A program made the translations under genes and the position numbers. Of a stretch of 62,131 nucleotides of DNA, positions 55,417 to 62,131 are shown piece after piece (within the stretch, counting starts at the first letter, position 1; each line of letters starts with the position of its first letter). The stretch comes from an uncultured Chthonomonas sp. Its GTDB lineage: Bacteria > Armatimonadota > Chthonomonadetes > Chthonomonadales > CAJBBX01. The notes under the pieces were generated by a model, which worked only from the letters and a program-made list of their open reading frames with translations, did no database searches and had not been told where the DNA came from. The stretch covers positions 1 to 62,131 of the forward strand of contig CAJBBX010000009.1 of assembly GCA_903951425.1 (NCBI GenBank), given 5' to 3'.

Positions 55417-55503
55417 GCACATCGAGGGTTTCCCCTCAAGGCACCGTCGCCGTCTCCAGGCCGGTTGCCAGGCGCAGCGCGAACGCTGCACCATTCCTGA
55501 TGC
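55417..55503 (-). promoter_or_regulatory. Candidate S-box-like (SAM-I clan) riboswitch
   Basis: Read on the minus strand: P1 5' strand GCAUC (55499-55503), joining segment AGGAAU, P2 hairpin GGUGCAGCG-UUCG-CGCUGCGCC (55471-55492), conserved GGCAACC (55463-55469), P3, conserved GGUGCC (55440-55445), P4 hairpin with a GAAA loop (55422-55439), and P1 3' strand GAUGUGC (55417-55423). The order and the core nucleotides match SAM-I aptamers. P2 lacks the usual kink-turn and pseudoknot. UGGAGACGG in P3 (55450-55458) is perfectly complementary to CCGUCUCCA (55360-55368), just before the terminator. Confidence 0.6.
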
Positions 55504-55510
55504 TGGTAAT

Positions 55511-55540
55511 ATTGTACGGCAACGCGGCCCCTCTTGTCAA
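55511..55540 (-). promoter_or_regulatory. Sigma-70-type promoter of the MoxR operon
   Basis: On the minus strand, TTGACA (55535-55540), an 18-base spacer and TACAAT (55511-55516). Transcription should start near 55504-55507, just before the candidate riboswitch. Confidence 0.75.
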
Positions 55541-55577
55541 GCCCTCTTGGCGTCGGCCCGCGGCTCAGGAGGTCTTC

Positions 55578-56411
55578 ATGGAGTGGCTGGCTCTCACTGC
55601 TGCGCTGGCGGTCTGCGCGATCTCGACGGTCGTGGCCGAGGCCGCGCCGCAGCGGGCAGTGCGCATCGCGCTGCTCAGCGACACGCATGTCCGAACCAAC
55701 CCCACGGGCGACCACGCGGCCTACCGCGACCACCTGCTGCAGGCCATCGCCCAGGTGCGCGAGATGAAGCCCGACGTCACGCTCTTCGCCGGAGACCTGA
55801 CGGAGAACGGCTCGCCGGAGGACTTCCTCACCTTCAAGGCGCTGGCCGCGGGGCTGCGGAAGCCGGTGCTATGGGTCGCCGGGAACCACGACGTGGGCGG
55901 GAAGCGGCTGCCGGGCAAGGCCGAAGGCGTCACCGAAGAGAGCGTCGCTGCCTTCGAGGCGGCGCTTGGCCCCAGTTTCGGCGCCAGCACGGCCGGCGGG
56001 GCGCGGATCATCACCGTCAACGCGTCGCTGCTGGGCAGCGGCCTCCCATCCGAGGCGCGGCAGTGGGCCCTGCTGGAGCGGGAGACGGCCCGCAAGGGCG
56101 CCATGCCGAAGGTGATCCTCCTCCACAATCCCCTCTTCCTCAAGGAGCCCGGCGAGAAGGGCGGCGACTACTGGTGCGTCGAGCCGGAGCCCCGCAAGCG
56201 GCTACTGGAGCTGGCCCGGCGCGGCAGCGTACGTGCCATCCTGTCGGGGCATATCCATCGTCCGCTGGAGGCCGAGGCCGAGGGCATCGCCTGCATCACC
56301 ACGCCGCCGATCTCCTTCGGCCTTCCGCCCGGTGTCCAGCCGGAGGGCTGGACCTGGATAGAGATCGACCCGGCAGGCGGCGTCACCGCGCGGGTGGTGG
56401 AGATCCGGTAG
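55578..56411 (+). CDS. Exported calcineurin-like metallophosphoesterase
   Basis: A 277-residue enzyme with a signal peptide (about residues 1-22). The metal-binding motifs are all present: SDTHV (D-x-H), FAGDLTENG (GD), GNHDVGG (GNHD), LLHNPLF and SGHIH. It should hydrolyse phosphomono- or diesters outside the cytoplasm. CAGGAGG lies 6 bases before 55578. It is divergent from the MoxR operon. Confidence 0.85.
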   Translation: MEWLALTAALAVCAISTVVAEAAPQRAVRIALLSDTHVRTNPTGDHAAYRDHLLQAIAQVREMKPDVTLFAGDLTENGSPEDFLTFKALAAGLRKPVLWVAGNHDVGGKRLPGKAEGVTEESVAAFEAALGPSFGASTAGGARIITVNASLLGSGLPSEARQWALLERETARKGAMPKVILLHNPLFLKEPGEKGGDYWCVEPEPRKRLLELARRGSVRAILSGHIHRPLEAEAEGIACITTPPISFGLPPGVQPEGWTWIEIDPAGGVTARVVEIR

Positions 56412-56439
56412 GCCCGGCGAGGCTGGAGCGCGCCGATGG

Positions 56440-56493
56440 TTGCAATACGGTCCGCGCAACGGCGGCGCGGCCCTACTCAACCGACGGCTGGGG
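56440..56493 (+). repeat. Dispersed repeat module 1, copy 2
   Basis: 54 bases, 46 identical to the copy at 36381-36434 (opposite strand). The hairpin is kept with one mismatch (GGTCCGCGC and GCGCGGCCC). Confidence 0.75.
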
Positions 56494-56533
56494 TCGTGCG
56501 GTGTGATAGATAACAACCGCAGCGCAGCGCCCA

Positions 56534-56592
56534 GGACGTCGGTCGAGTGCCTGTCCGCCGCCAGGCGGGCAGGCGTATCGAGACCACGGCCG
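56534..56592 (+). repeat. Dispersed repeat module 2, copy 2
   Basis: 59 bases, related to 36501-36560 (opposite strand), with an 11-bp hairpin around GCCA. Here module 1 precedes module 2; at the other locus, read in the same direction, module 2 comes first. Confidence 0.75.
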
Positions 56593-56624
56593 CCCGAACC
56601 ACCGCACCGCCGTTACCCCCGGCC

Positions 56625-56660
56625 CTACGGCCCCTCCGACTGCTGCCGGAGGGGCCGTAG
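56625..56660. terminator. Bidirectional hairpin between convergent genes
   Basis: Two perfect 14-base arms (56625-56638 and 56647-56660) with an 8-base loop, placed between the plus-strand phosphoesterase and the minus-strand SBBP gene, 7 bases from the latter's stop. There is no T run on either side, so it is not a classic intrinsic terminator. Confidence 0.55.
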
Positions 56661-56666
56661 TCGAGG

Positions 56667-59600
56667 CTACGGGATGCAGTTAAAGCCGGCTGACGCTGTC
56701 CCGGGCAGGTAGGAGCCGTCGCCGGCGAAGGCGACGCCCAGGGTGTGTGCGCCCGTGGGGAAGGTGGGCGGGACCGCCCACGTGACGGTGGCCCAGCCGG
56801 TCGCGTCGGTGGCCGCCGAGCCGATGGGGCTGCCGTCCACGTCGAACGCCAGCGACTTGCCGACGAGGATGACGTAGTCGGGTAGCCTGCGCAGGTAGGC
56901 CTTCGGGGTGGCCGTCGTGCCCTGCTTCACGGTGCGGGCGTAGGGCCAGATGTAGACCGGCGCCCTGGTCACCGTAAGTTTGGCGGTGGTGAAGGAGGCC
57001 GTGTAGCCGGCGTCGCCGTCCCACTCGGCCCGGATTACCCGGTTGCCGGCGCCGCCTGCCTCAGGGATGGTGTAGAAGAGGGCCGCTCCGCCGGAGACGT
57101 TGGTCACCGCCGTGCCCACCGCCGTGCCGTCGATGCGGAACCGCAGGGTCTTGCCGGCCACGCCGGTGCTGTCCATGCGGTAGAGCCAGGCCTTGAGTAT
57201 GGTGTAGTTGGCGATGGCGCCGGTGCGATCCGGCGCGTACATCTTGGTTGCCAGCGTGTTGCAGGTGAGCGTGCCGGTGTCGAACGACGCGTTGTACCAG
57301 GTGTCGCCGGCGAAGTCGCCCCGGAGGGTGCGTGACGCCGAGCCGCTCGTCATGATCCAGTCGAGGTAGGCCATGCCGGAGGCGTCGGTGACGCCGCTAC
57401 CGATGGCCACGCCGTCCACGCTGAAGGTTACGGTCTTGCTGGCCAGCCAGCCGCTGTCGGTGAGCCGCCAGAGGAAGGCCTTGAGCCGGATCGTGTCGGT
57501 GATGGTGCCGGTGCGGTCGGGAACCCACATGCCGGTGTTGGCCATGGTGACACGGAGGACGTTGGAGCCCGAGCTGGCTCCGGCAGAGGCGTCACCGGCG
57601 AACGTGGCCGTGATGGTCCGCGAACCCGGCCCGGCGCCCTCGGCAATCACGTGGTTGACCGAGGCCCAGCCGGCGGCGTCGGTGTTGGCCGAGCCCACGG
57701 CCGTTCCGTCGACGTCGAACGCCAGTGGCTTGCCCGAGATGGGCGAGCCGTCGAAGCTGTAGGTGAGTTGCGCCTTGAGGGTCACGGTGGCCCCGATGGC
57801 GCCCGTGGCTGCAGCCACTATGGTGTCGGTGCCGCGGCCGATGGCGAGCCTTGTGACGAAGGCGTCGCTCACCCCGTTGAAGGTGATGTCGAACGCCGTG
57901 GCGGTCACCGGGAAGTTGGCTGAGTCGGTGTTGCCGCACAGGGTGGCGTTGGCATCGGCGTCGAGCCGTATGCCGTATCCAATCTCATGCGCGTCGCCGC
58001 CCAGGTATGTCGAGTAGATCGGCGCGTTGAGGAACGGCACCATGCGGGTGACGAAGGCGTCCATGGCGCCGCGCAGTACCGGCTGGAACGCCGTCACCGT
58101 CACCGGGAAGGCCTGCGAACCGGTCCAGCCGACCAGGTAGGGCTCATCCCAACTCACGTCGATGTCGTGCCCCTCATCCGGTCCAGGGCCGCCCAGGTAG
58201 GTCGAGGCCTGCAGGTCGGGCGGGCCGCCGTTGGCCGGAATGAACCGGAAGACGACCGCGTCTTTCGGTGGCGCCAGGACAGGCTGGAAGGCTCCCGGCC
58301 GGATGGGGAAGTTGCCCGAGTCCGTGAAGCCGGTGACGAACGCGTGGCCCTGCCCGCCCACGACGATGCCCAGGCACTGCTCGATCCCTTGCCCGCCGAT
58401 GTAGGAGGAGTAGACCATGTCGGCCCCTCCCTGGCCCAGCGGGTTGATGACGAGGACGAAGCCGTCGACCGTGCCGCCGAAGACGGGCTGGAAGGGCGCC
58501 TGCGATACGGGGAACGGGACCGACGACGTGGCGCCGCCGATGTACGCCATGTTGCGGTTCCAGAGGTCCATGCAGAAGCCGAAGTCGTCCGCCTCGCCAC
58601 CGATGAAGGTCGAGTAGCGCAGGTCGCCGGCGCCCAGGCCCATGGGCGTCAGCTTGGTGTAGAAGGCGTCATAGCCGCCGTTGTGGATCGGGTCGAAGGC
58701 GCCCAGGGTCGTGGGGTAGTCGCGGCTCTCGGTGAAGCCGTCGATGTGGATCGTCTGCTCGATGCCCCACCGGATCTCGCGCCCCTGGTCCTGCAGGCCT
58801 CCGCCTACATAGGTGGAGTAGGCCAGGCCTGCTCCGTTGGGCGTCAGCACCGTGACGAAGGCGTCTGTCGCCCCGTTGAAGACGGCATCGTAGCACCCCG
58901 GGGTCGTGGGGAAGCCCTTGTCATCGGTCCAGCCCGTCACGAGTGCGTGTCCGTTCACGCTCACGTCGATGCCGTGGCCCCACTCCTCGCCCGGCGAACC
59001 CAGGTAGGTGGAGTAGACGAGCCACCTCCCCTTCGGCTCCAGCTTGGTGACGAAGGCGTCGGTGGTGCCTCCGTTGTAGAGGCCCTGGAACGCGCCCGGC
59101 ACGGTGGGATAGTCGACCGAGTCCGTGGCGCCGGTGACGTAGGCGCAGCGGGCGTCATCGAGGCCGATGTCGAGCGCCGTATCCATGGACTTGCCGCCGA
59201 GGTAGGTCGAGTAGTCCAGCTGCGGGTCGATGACCAGCGTCCGAGACCTGTCGTACGGGCCGACTTGGAACCAGGCGCTCCGGCCGTCGGTGCGCCACGC
59301 GGCGGCAACCCGGCGGCGCGCTCCGGCCACCGTCTGGTACGCCACCGGCGCGGCCCAGTCCACCGTACGTCGGCCGAGACCCAGCGCCAGCCTGCCGTTC
59401 CGCACGCGCACCGACGAGGCGCCGTCGAAGGCGATCCTCACTCGGGCCGGATCGGCCCCGGCCGCCAGCATGAAGTCATACTCCAGCGCGCCCTGCTTGC
59501 CGTAGTAGAGCAGGTCGACGCCCGGGTAGACGCCCCGGAACCGGACCTGGCGGTAGTAGGGCACGCCGGTCACCCACCCGGCTGGGTCGGGCCCGCGAAG

Positions 59601-59969
59601 GTAGTTGGCGCGCCCGGGCAGCGGGCCCTCGGCGCGGCCGCCGGCGCCGGCGTCGGCCCCGAGCAGGCGCATGCGGAGCAGCGATGCCTCACCCTTGGCG
59701 ACGCCGGCGTCTGACCCGGGCATGGTGGTACGGGTGAGCCTGAGCATCGCCTGGTCGGGGCTCAGGAACAGCACTGCGCCGGGGCACTGCGTGATGAAGC
59801 TCGCGCGCGGGTCGGTCTGGCCAAGGTTGGGCTCGAAGTGGAGCGGCAGCCGTGAGACGGCGCTCAGCGCCTCCTGCCGCGTACGATGGGTCGCTGGCGT
59901 ATCGATGGCTCCCGCGCCTTGCGCCAGGAGCAACGCCAATGTGCCCGATATGACCCCGCATCGTCGCAT
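56667..59969 (-). CDS. Large secreted SBBP beta-propeller protein with Ig-like repeats
   Basis: A 1100-residue exoprotein: signal peptide (1-21), a DUF7948-like N-terminal domain (LPLHFEPNLGQTDPRASFIT ... GVYPGVDLLYYGKQGALEYDF), at least seven SBBP propeller repeats marked by YSTYLGG-like sequences, then four Ig-like repeats marked by FDVDGTAVGSANTDAAGWA-like sequences. It is a probable surface or matrix protein with adhesive or structural role. AAGGAGG precedes the start at 59969, and a promoter is visible upstream. Confidence 0.88.
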   Translation of the reverse strand: MRRCGVISGTLALLLAQGAGAIDTPATHRTRQEALSAVSRLPLHFEPNLGQTDPRASFITQCPGAVLFLSPDQAMLRLTRTTMPGSDAGVAKGEASLLRMRLLGADAGAGGRAEGPLPGRANYLRGPDPAGWVTGVPYYRQVRFRGVYPGVDLLYYGKQGALEYDFMLAAGADPARVRIAFDGASSVRVRNGRLALGLGRRTVDWAAPVAYQTVAGARRRVAAAWRTDGRSAWFQVGPYDRSRTLVIDPQLDYSTYLGGKSMDTALDIGLDDARCAYVTGATDSVDYPTVPGAFQGLYNGGTTDAFVTKLEPKGRWLVYSTYLGSPGEEWGHGIDVSVNGHALVTGWTDDKGFPTTPGCYDAVFNGATDAFVTVLTPNGAGLAYSTYVGGGLQDQGREIRWGIEQTIHIDGFTESRDYPTTLGAFDPIHNGGYDAFYTKLTPMGLGAGDLRYSTFIGGEADDFGFCMDLWNRNMAYIGGATSSVPFPVSQAPFQPVFGGTVDGFVLVINPLGQGGADMVYSSYIGGQGIEQCLGIVVGGQGHAFVTGFTDSGNFPIRPGAFQPVLAPPKDAVVFRFIPANGGPPDLQASTYLGGPGPDEGHDIDVSWDEPYLVGWTGSQAFPVTVTAFQPVLRGAMDAFVTRMVPFLNAPIYSTYLGGDAHEIGYGIRLDADANATLCGNTDSANFPVTATAFDITFNGVSDAFVTRLAIGRGTDTIVAAATGAIGATVTLKAQLTYSFDGSPISGKPLAFDVDGTAVGSANTDAAGWASVNHVIAEGAGPGSRTITATFAGDASAGASSGSNVLRVTMANTGMWVPDRTGTITDTIRLKAFLWRLTDSGWLASKTVTFSVDGVAIGSGVTDASGMAYLDWIMTSGSASRTLRGDFAGDTWYNASFDTGTLTCNTLATKMYAPDRTGAIANYTILKAWLYRMDSTGVAGKTLRFRIDGTAVGTAVTNVSGGAALFYTIPEAGGAGNRVIRAEWDGDAGYTASFTTAKLTVTRAPVYIWPYARTVKQGTTATPKAYLRRLPDYVILVGKSLAFDVDGSPIGSAATDATGWATVTWAVPPTFPTGAHTLGVAFAGDGSYLPGTASAGFNCIP

Positions 59970-60306
59970 GGCAAACCTCCTTGATGCGTAACGAGCGGCG
60001 GCTCATCCATTTCTTCAGCCGTCGCGGGGACACTTAAGGCGGATTGTATGACCGACTCCCGGCGGGCGCAAGGGGCTACCCGCGCACGGTTGCCTCGAAC
60101 GCCGATCGGTGCCGCCAAGCCCCTCGGCGTAGGCGCTCGAGCGCCTCGGCCGCCGCCACTTGCGCACCTGCGTGCTGTGTGGGCTATGATAGGATGGGTG
60201 CCGCACCTGTAGCGGGACCGTGCTTCGATGGGGTCCGAGGCCTGCGGCTGGTTGGCCGGCGCGGGGGCTGCTCGATCCCGCGTGACAGCAAGTGGTTTCA
60301 CTGGTT
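59970..60306. other. Divergent intergenic region between SBBP and histidine-kinase genes
   Basis: No gene seen. It contains a minus-strand promoter (60043-60071) for the SBBP gene and a leader with a small CGGCT/AGCCG hairpin. On the plus strand TATGAT (60185-60190) with TTGCGC 19 bases upstream is a weak promoter candidate for the kinase gene. Confidence 0.5.
60043..60071 (-). promoter_or_regulatory. Probable promoter of the SBBP gene
   Basis: On the minus strand, TTGCGC (60066-60071), a 17-base spacer and TACAAT (60043-60048), about 70 bases before the start codon. Confidence 0.5.
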
Positions 60307-61926
60307 ATGCTTAACGGCAACCACATCTGGTACCAGATTCTATGCCTGAGTAGCGCGGCGCTCAGCGTCGGGCTCATGAGGCGCATCCTCCAGCGCAGCG
60401 CGCCTGGAAACAAGCCGGCAGCCGCCTTCATGGGTTGCGCCGCCCTCTGGTCGCTCGGAGCCGCGGGCGAGTACGGCTGCACGAGCCAGGCTCAGGCCAA
60501 CATCTGGTATGCGGTAGCGGCTCCGGGCAAGGCGCTGGGCCCGCTTTTCCTCTTCCTCATGGTGTTGGAGTACCTCCGCTACCACACCCTCGTCACCCGC
60601 CGGGCAGTCGCGTACTTCGCCACTGTCCCGGTCCTCACGGTGCTGGCCCGCTGGACCGATCCGTGGTTGGGCCTGTACTACACACACACGCCTCCTCCCG
60701 GCGCGTTCCAGGCGGCGACGTACACTCCGCTGGGGTGGCTCATGCTCGGCTACTCGCTGGCCCTCGCCTTCGCGGGCCATACGCTCCTGCTGCTGCAAAT
60801 CGCGCTGGCGCCGCCGCGGCACCGACGGCAAATCTGGCTGTTCCTGATCGGCGCCCTGATGCCGGTGGCCGGGTCGGCTCTCTACATGCTGGACGTGGGG
60901 CCGTTCGCGGTGTACGACCTGACGCCTCCCTTGCTTAACGGCGCGGGCCTGATGCTGTCGCTGGGGATGGTGAAGCACCGTCTCTTCCGCATGACGCCCC
61001 TGCTGCACCAGATCGTGGCCGCATCGGTGAAGGACGGCATCCTGATCGTTGACGACTCGGGGGCCACCATCGAGTGCAACACCGCAGCCCGCCGCCTGCT
61101 GGACGGGCCGGATGCCGATCTCGTGGGAAAGCCCTGGCCCGCCTCGGCGCCGGACTGGTACCGGGAGGCCATGCCCGCGGCGCGTGCGGAGAGTTGGGAC
61201 GTGACCCACGACGGCGTGACGCTGCAGGTCACCACCACGCCATGCCCGGCGCCGCACACCGATGAGACCATCGTCACGCTGCGCGATGTGACCGCGGAAC
61301 GGGCCATGGCGGAGGAGAGGGCGCGGCGCGCCATGGCGCGTTACCTGCACGACGACATCGGCCAGTCGGTCTCCGCATGCCTGCTGCACCTTGCGGCGCT
61401 GCAGCGGCAGGGCGTGACCCCGGCGCAGGGCGACCGGCTGCAGGCGATGGCCGGGGTCCTGGAGCATGCGCTGAGCCGGTCGCGCGCGGTCACGATGGAG
61501 CTGACCCCGGCGCTGCACTGCGAGGAGGGGCTGGCGCCCATGCTGCGCTGGCTGGCGGCCAATATGCAGCGCGCGTTCGGCGTCGCCATACGGGTGGAGG
61601 CCGACGGCTCCGTGCCCGACCTGGACGTCGAAGGCTGCCGCAAGCTCTTCCGCATGGTCCGTGAGCTGCTTTTCAACGCGGTGAAGCACTCCCGGGCACG
61701 GGAAGTGGTGGTCACCGTGGCGGCCGAGGCGGGCCGGCGCCTGATCATAGTGACCGATGACGGCGTCGGCATCCACGCAGGGACCGCCGAGCCGTCGGGC
61801 ATGGGGCTGGCCACGATCCGGGTGGAACTGGCGGCGCGGGGAGGCGACCTGGTGATTGCGCCGTCGCCCGCGGGAGGGACATCCGCCTGCATCGTCTGGC
61901 CCCCAGACCGCCAACGCATGGAGTAA
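60307..61926 (+). CDS. Membrane histidine kinase, NarL/DesK type
   Basis: A 539-residue sensor kinase. The N-terminal half has seven hydrophobic helices of the 7TM histidine-kinase sensor type (about residues 5-225). A PAS domain follows (KDGILIVDDSGATIECNTAARRLL), then a HisKA_3 dimerisation domain with phospho-acceptor H348 in ARYLHDDIGQS, and an ATPase domain with NAVKHSRA, DDGVGIH and GMGLATIRVELAARGG. The signal is unknown. The response regulator follows after 3 bases. Confidence 0.9.
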   Translation: MLNGNHIWYQILCLSSAALSVGLMRRILQRSAPGNKPAAAFMGCAALWSLGAAGEYGCTSQAQANIWYAVAAPGKALGPLFLFLMVLEYLRYHTLVTRRAVAYFATVPVLTVLARWTDPWLGLYYTHTPPPGAFQAATYTPLGWLMLGYSLALAFAGHTLLLLQIALAPPRHRRQIWLFLIGALMPVAGSALYMLDVGPFAVYDLTPPLLNGAGLMLSLGMVKHRLFRMTPLLHQIVAASVKDGILIVDDSGATIECNTAARRLLDGPDADLVGKPWPASAPDWYREAMPAARAESWDVTHDGVTLQVTTTPCPAPHTDETIVTLRDVTAERAMAEERARRAMARYLHDDIGQSVSACLLHLAALQRQGVTPAQGDRLQAMAGVLEHALSRSRAVTMELTPALHCEEGLAPMLRWLAANMQRAFGVAIRVEADGSVPDLDVEGCRKLFRMVRELLFNAVKHSRAREVVVTVAAEAGRRLIIVTDDGVGIHAGTAEPSGMGLATIRVELAARGGDLVIAPSPAGGTSACIVWPPDRQRME

Positions 61927-61929
61927 GAC

Positions 61930-62131
61930 GTGGGCAACTCATTCTTCCTTGTAGATGACCATGACGTGCTGCGCGAAGGCTTGCGCGCCCTGCTGCAGGC
62001 CGAGGGACACACCATCGTCGGCGAGGCCGGCGATGGCGACGCGGCACTGGAGACCATCCCTGCGGCCCGGCCCGACGTGGCCATCATCGACGTGGGCCTC
62101 CCCGGCCTGAACGGGATCGAGGTGACCCGAG
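61930..62131 (+). CDS. NarL-family response regulator, 3' end outside window
   Basis: The N-terminal 67 residues of a receiver domain: FFLVDDHDVLREGLRALLQ supplies the acidic pocket, and VAIIDVGLPGLNGIEV the phospho-acceptor D54. It begins at GTG 61930. The C-terminal HTH is beyond the window, so the output domain is inferred only from the partner kinase type. Confidence 0.85.
   Translation, partial: MGNSFFLVDDHDVLREGLRALLQAEGHTIVGEAGDGDAALETIPAARPDVAIIDVGLPGLNGIEVTR

Larger units (their letters stand above)
55219..55577. other. Leader region of the MoxR operon
   Basis: No gene. On the minus strand it holds, in order, a near-consensus promoter, a candidate SAM-clan riboswitch, two further hairpins, an intrinsic terminator and a 108-base stretch to the TTG start of the MoxR gene. 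The plus-strand end (55565-55572) carries the ribosome site of the phosphoesterase gene. Confidence 0.7.

Noticed and set aside
55360-55440. GEMM (cyclic di-GMP) riboswitch on the plus strand
   Set aside because: The CACGCA and GCAAAC-like words are not in the right order, and the U tract of the terminator is on the minus strand.
55219-55494. N-terminal extension of the MoxR ATPase up to 55494
   Set aside because: It would translate the leader RNA including its terminator; the TTG at 55218 has a strong ribosome site.

Overview
This 62-kb window is high-GC bacterial chromosome. It is densely packed with long single-strand operons, many ATGA/GTGA start-stop overlaps and strong AGGAGG ribosome sites. 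I saw no tRNA, rRNA, CRISPR array or insertion sequence. Two peptidoglycan synthases (PBP1A and PBP2), a three-gene succinate dehydrogenase/fumarate reductase of the Bacteroidetes/actinobacterial type, many secreted glycosidases and a large SBBP/Ig exoprotein suggest a free-living heterotroph. Armatimonadota or a related phylum is my best guess. It is not proven, and the PBPs argue against a typical planctomycete.

Layout: (1) 1-14370, + strand: an exopolysaccharide locus with a polymerase (cut by the window edge), flippase, chain-length/BY-kinase-like protein, four glycosyltransferases, a nucleotidyltransferase-fold protein, a NodB-like deacetylase, a phosphoglycosyl transferase, a dead-PGT/WecG fusion and a hexapeptide nucleotidyltransferase relative. 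(2) 14442-24531: carbohydrate-degrading enzymes (GH32/43-like propeller, GH140-like, GH101-like, GH29, GxGYxYP protein), an acetyltransferase, an MFS transporter and a small membrane protein. (3) 24838-28223: sdhCAB. (4) 28481-31714: a UroD-like protein, a lipoprotein and a thiol-redox operon. (5) 31860-36078: PBP1A and PBP2, followed by a YcxB fragment, a repeat island and a broken formylglycine-generating-enzyme-like gene. (6) 37660-41012: an aldolase/dehydrogenase operon for a sugar or sugar alcohol. (7) 42337-48205: an ebo-type cluster (EboC, EboD, small protein, EboB, EboE, EboF). (8) 48308-51540: GH172, GH43-like protein and an epimerase. (9) 51631-55540: a MoxR ATPase, an unknown protein and a metallopeptidase/vWA protein, behind a promoter, a candidate S-box-like riboswitch and an intrinsic terminator. 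(10) 55578-62131: a phosphoesterase, a repeat island, the SBBP/Ig protein and a NarL-type two-component system cut by the window end.

The most interesting items are: the candidate SAM-clan riboswitch with a stripped P2 in front of the MoxR/vWA operon; the ebo cluster in an apparently non-photosynthetic genome; the fusion of a catalytically dead phosphoglycosyl transferase to a WecG/TagA glycosyltransferase; paired dispersed hairpin repeats whose two modules occur in opposite order at two loci; and a pseudogene whose lesions can be reconstructed base by base. All family assignments come from reading motifs by eye. No database search was run.
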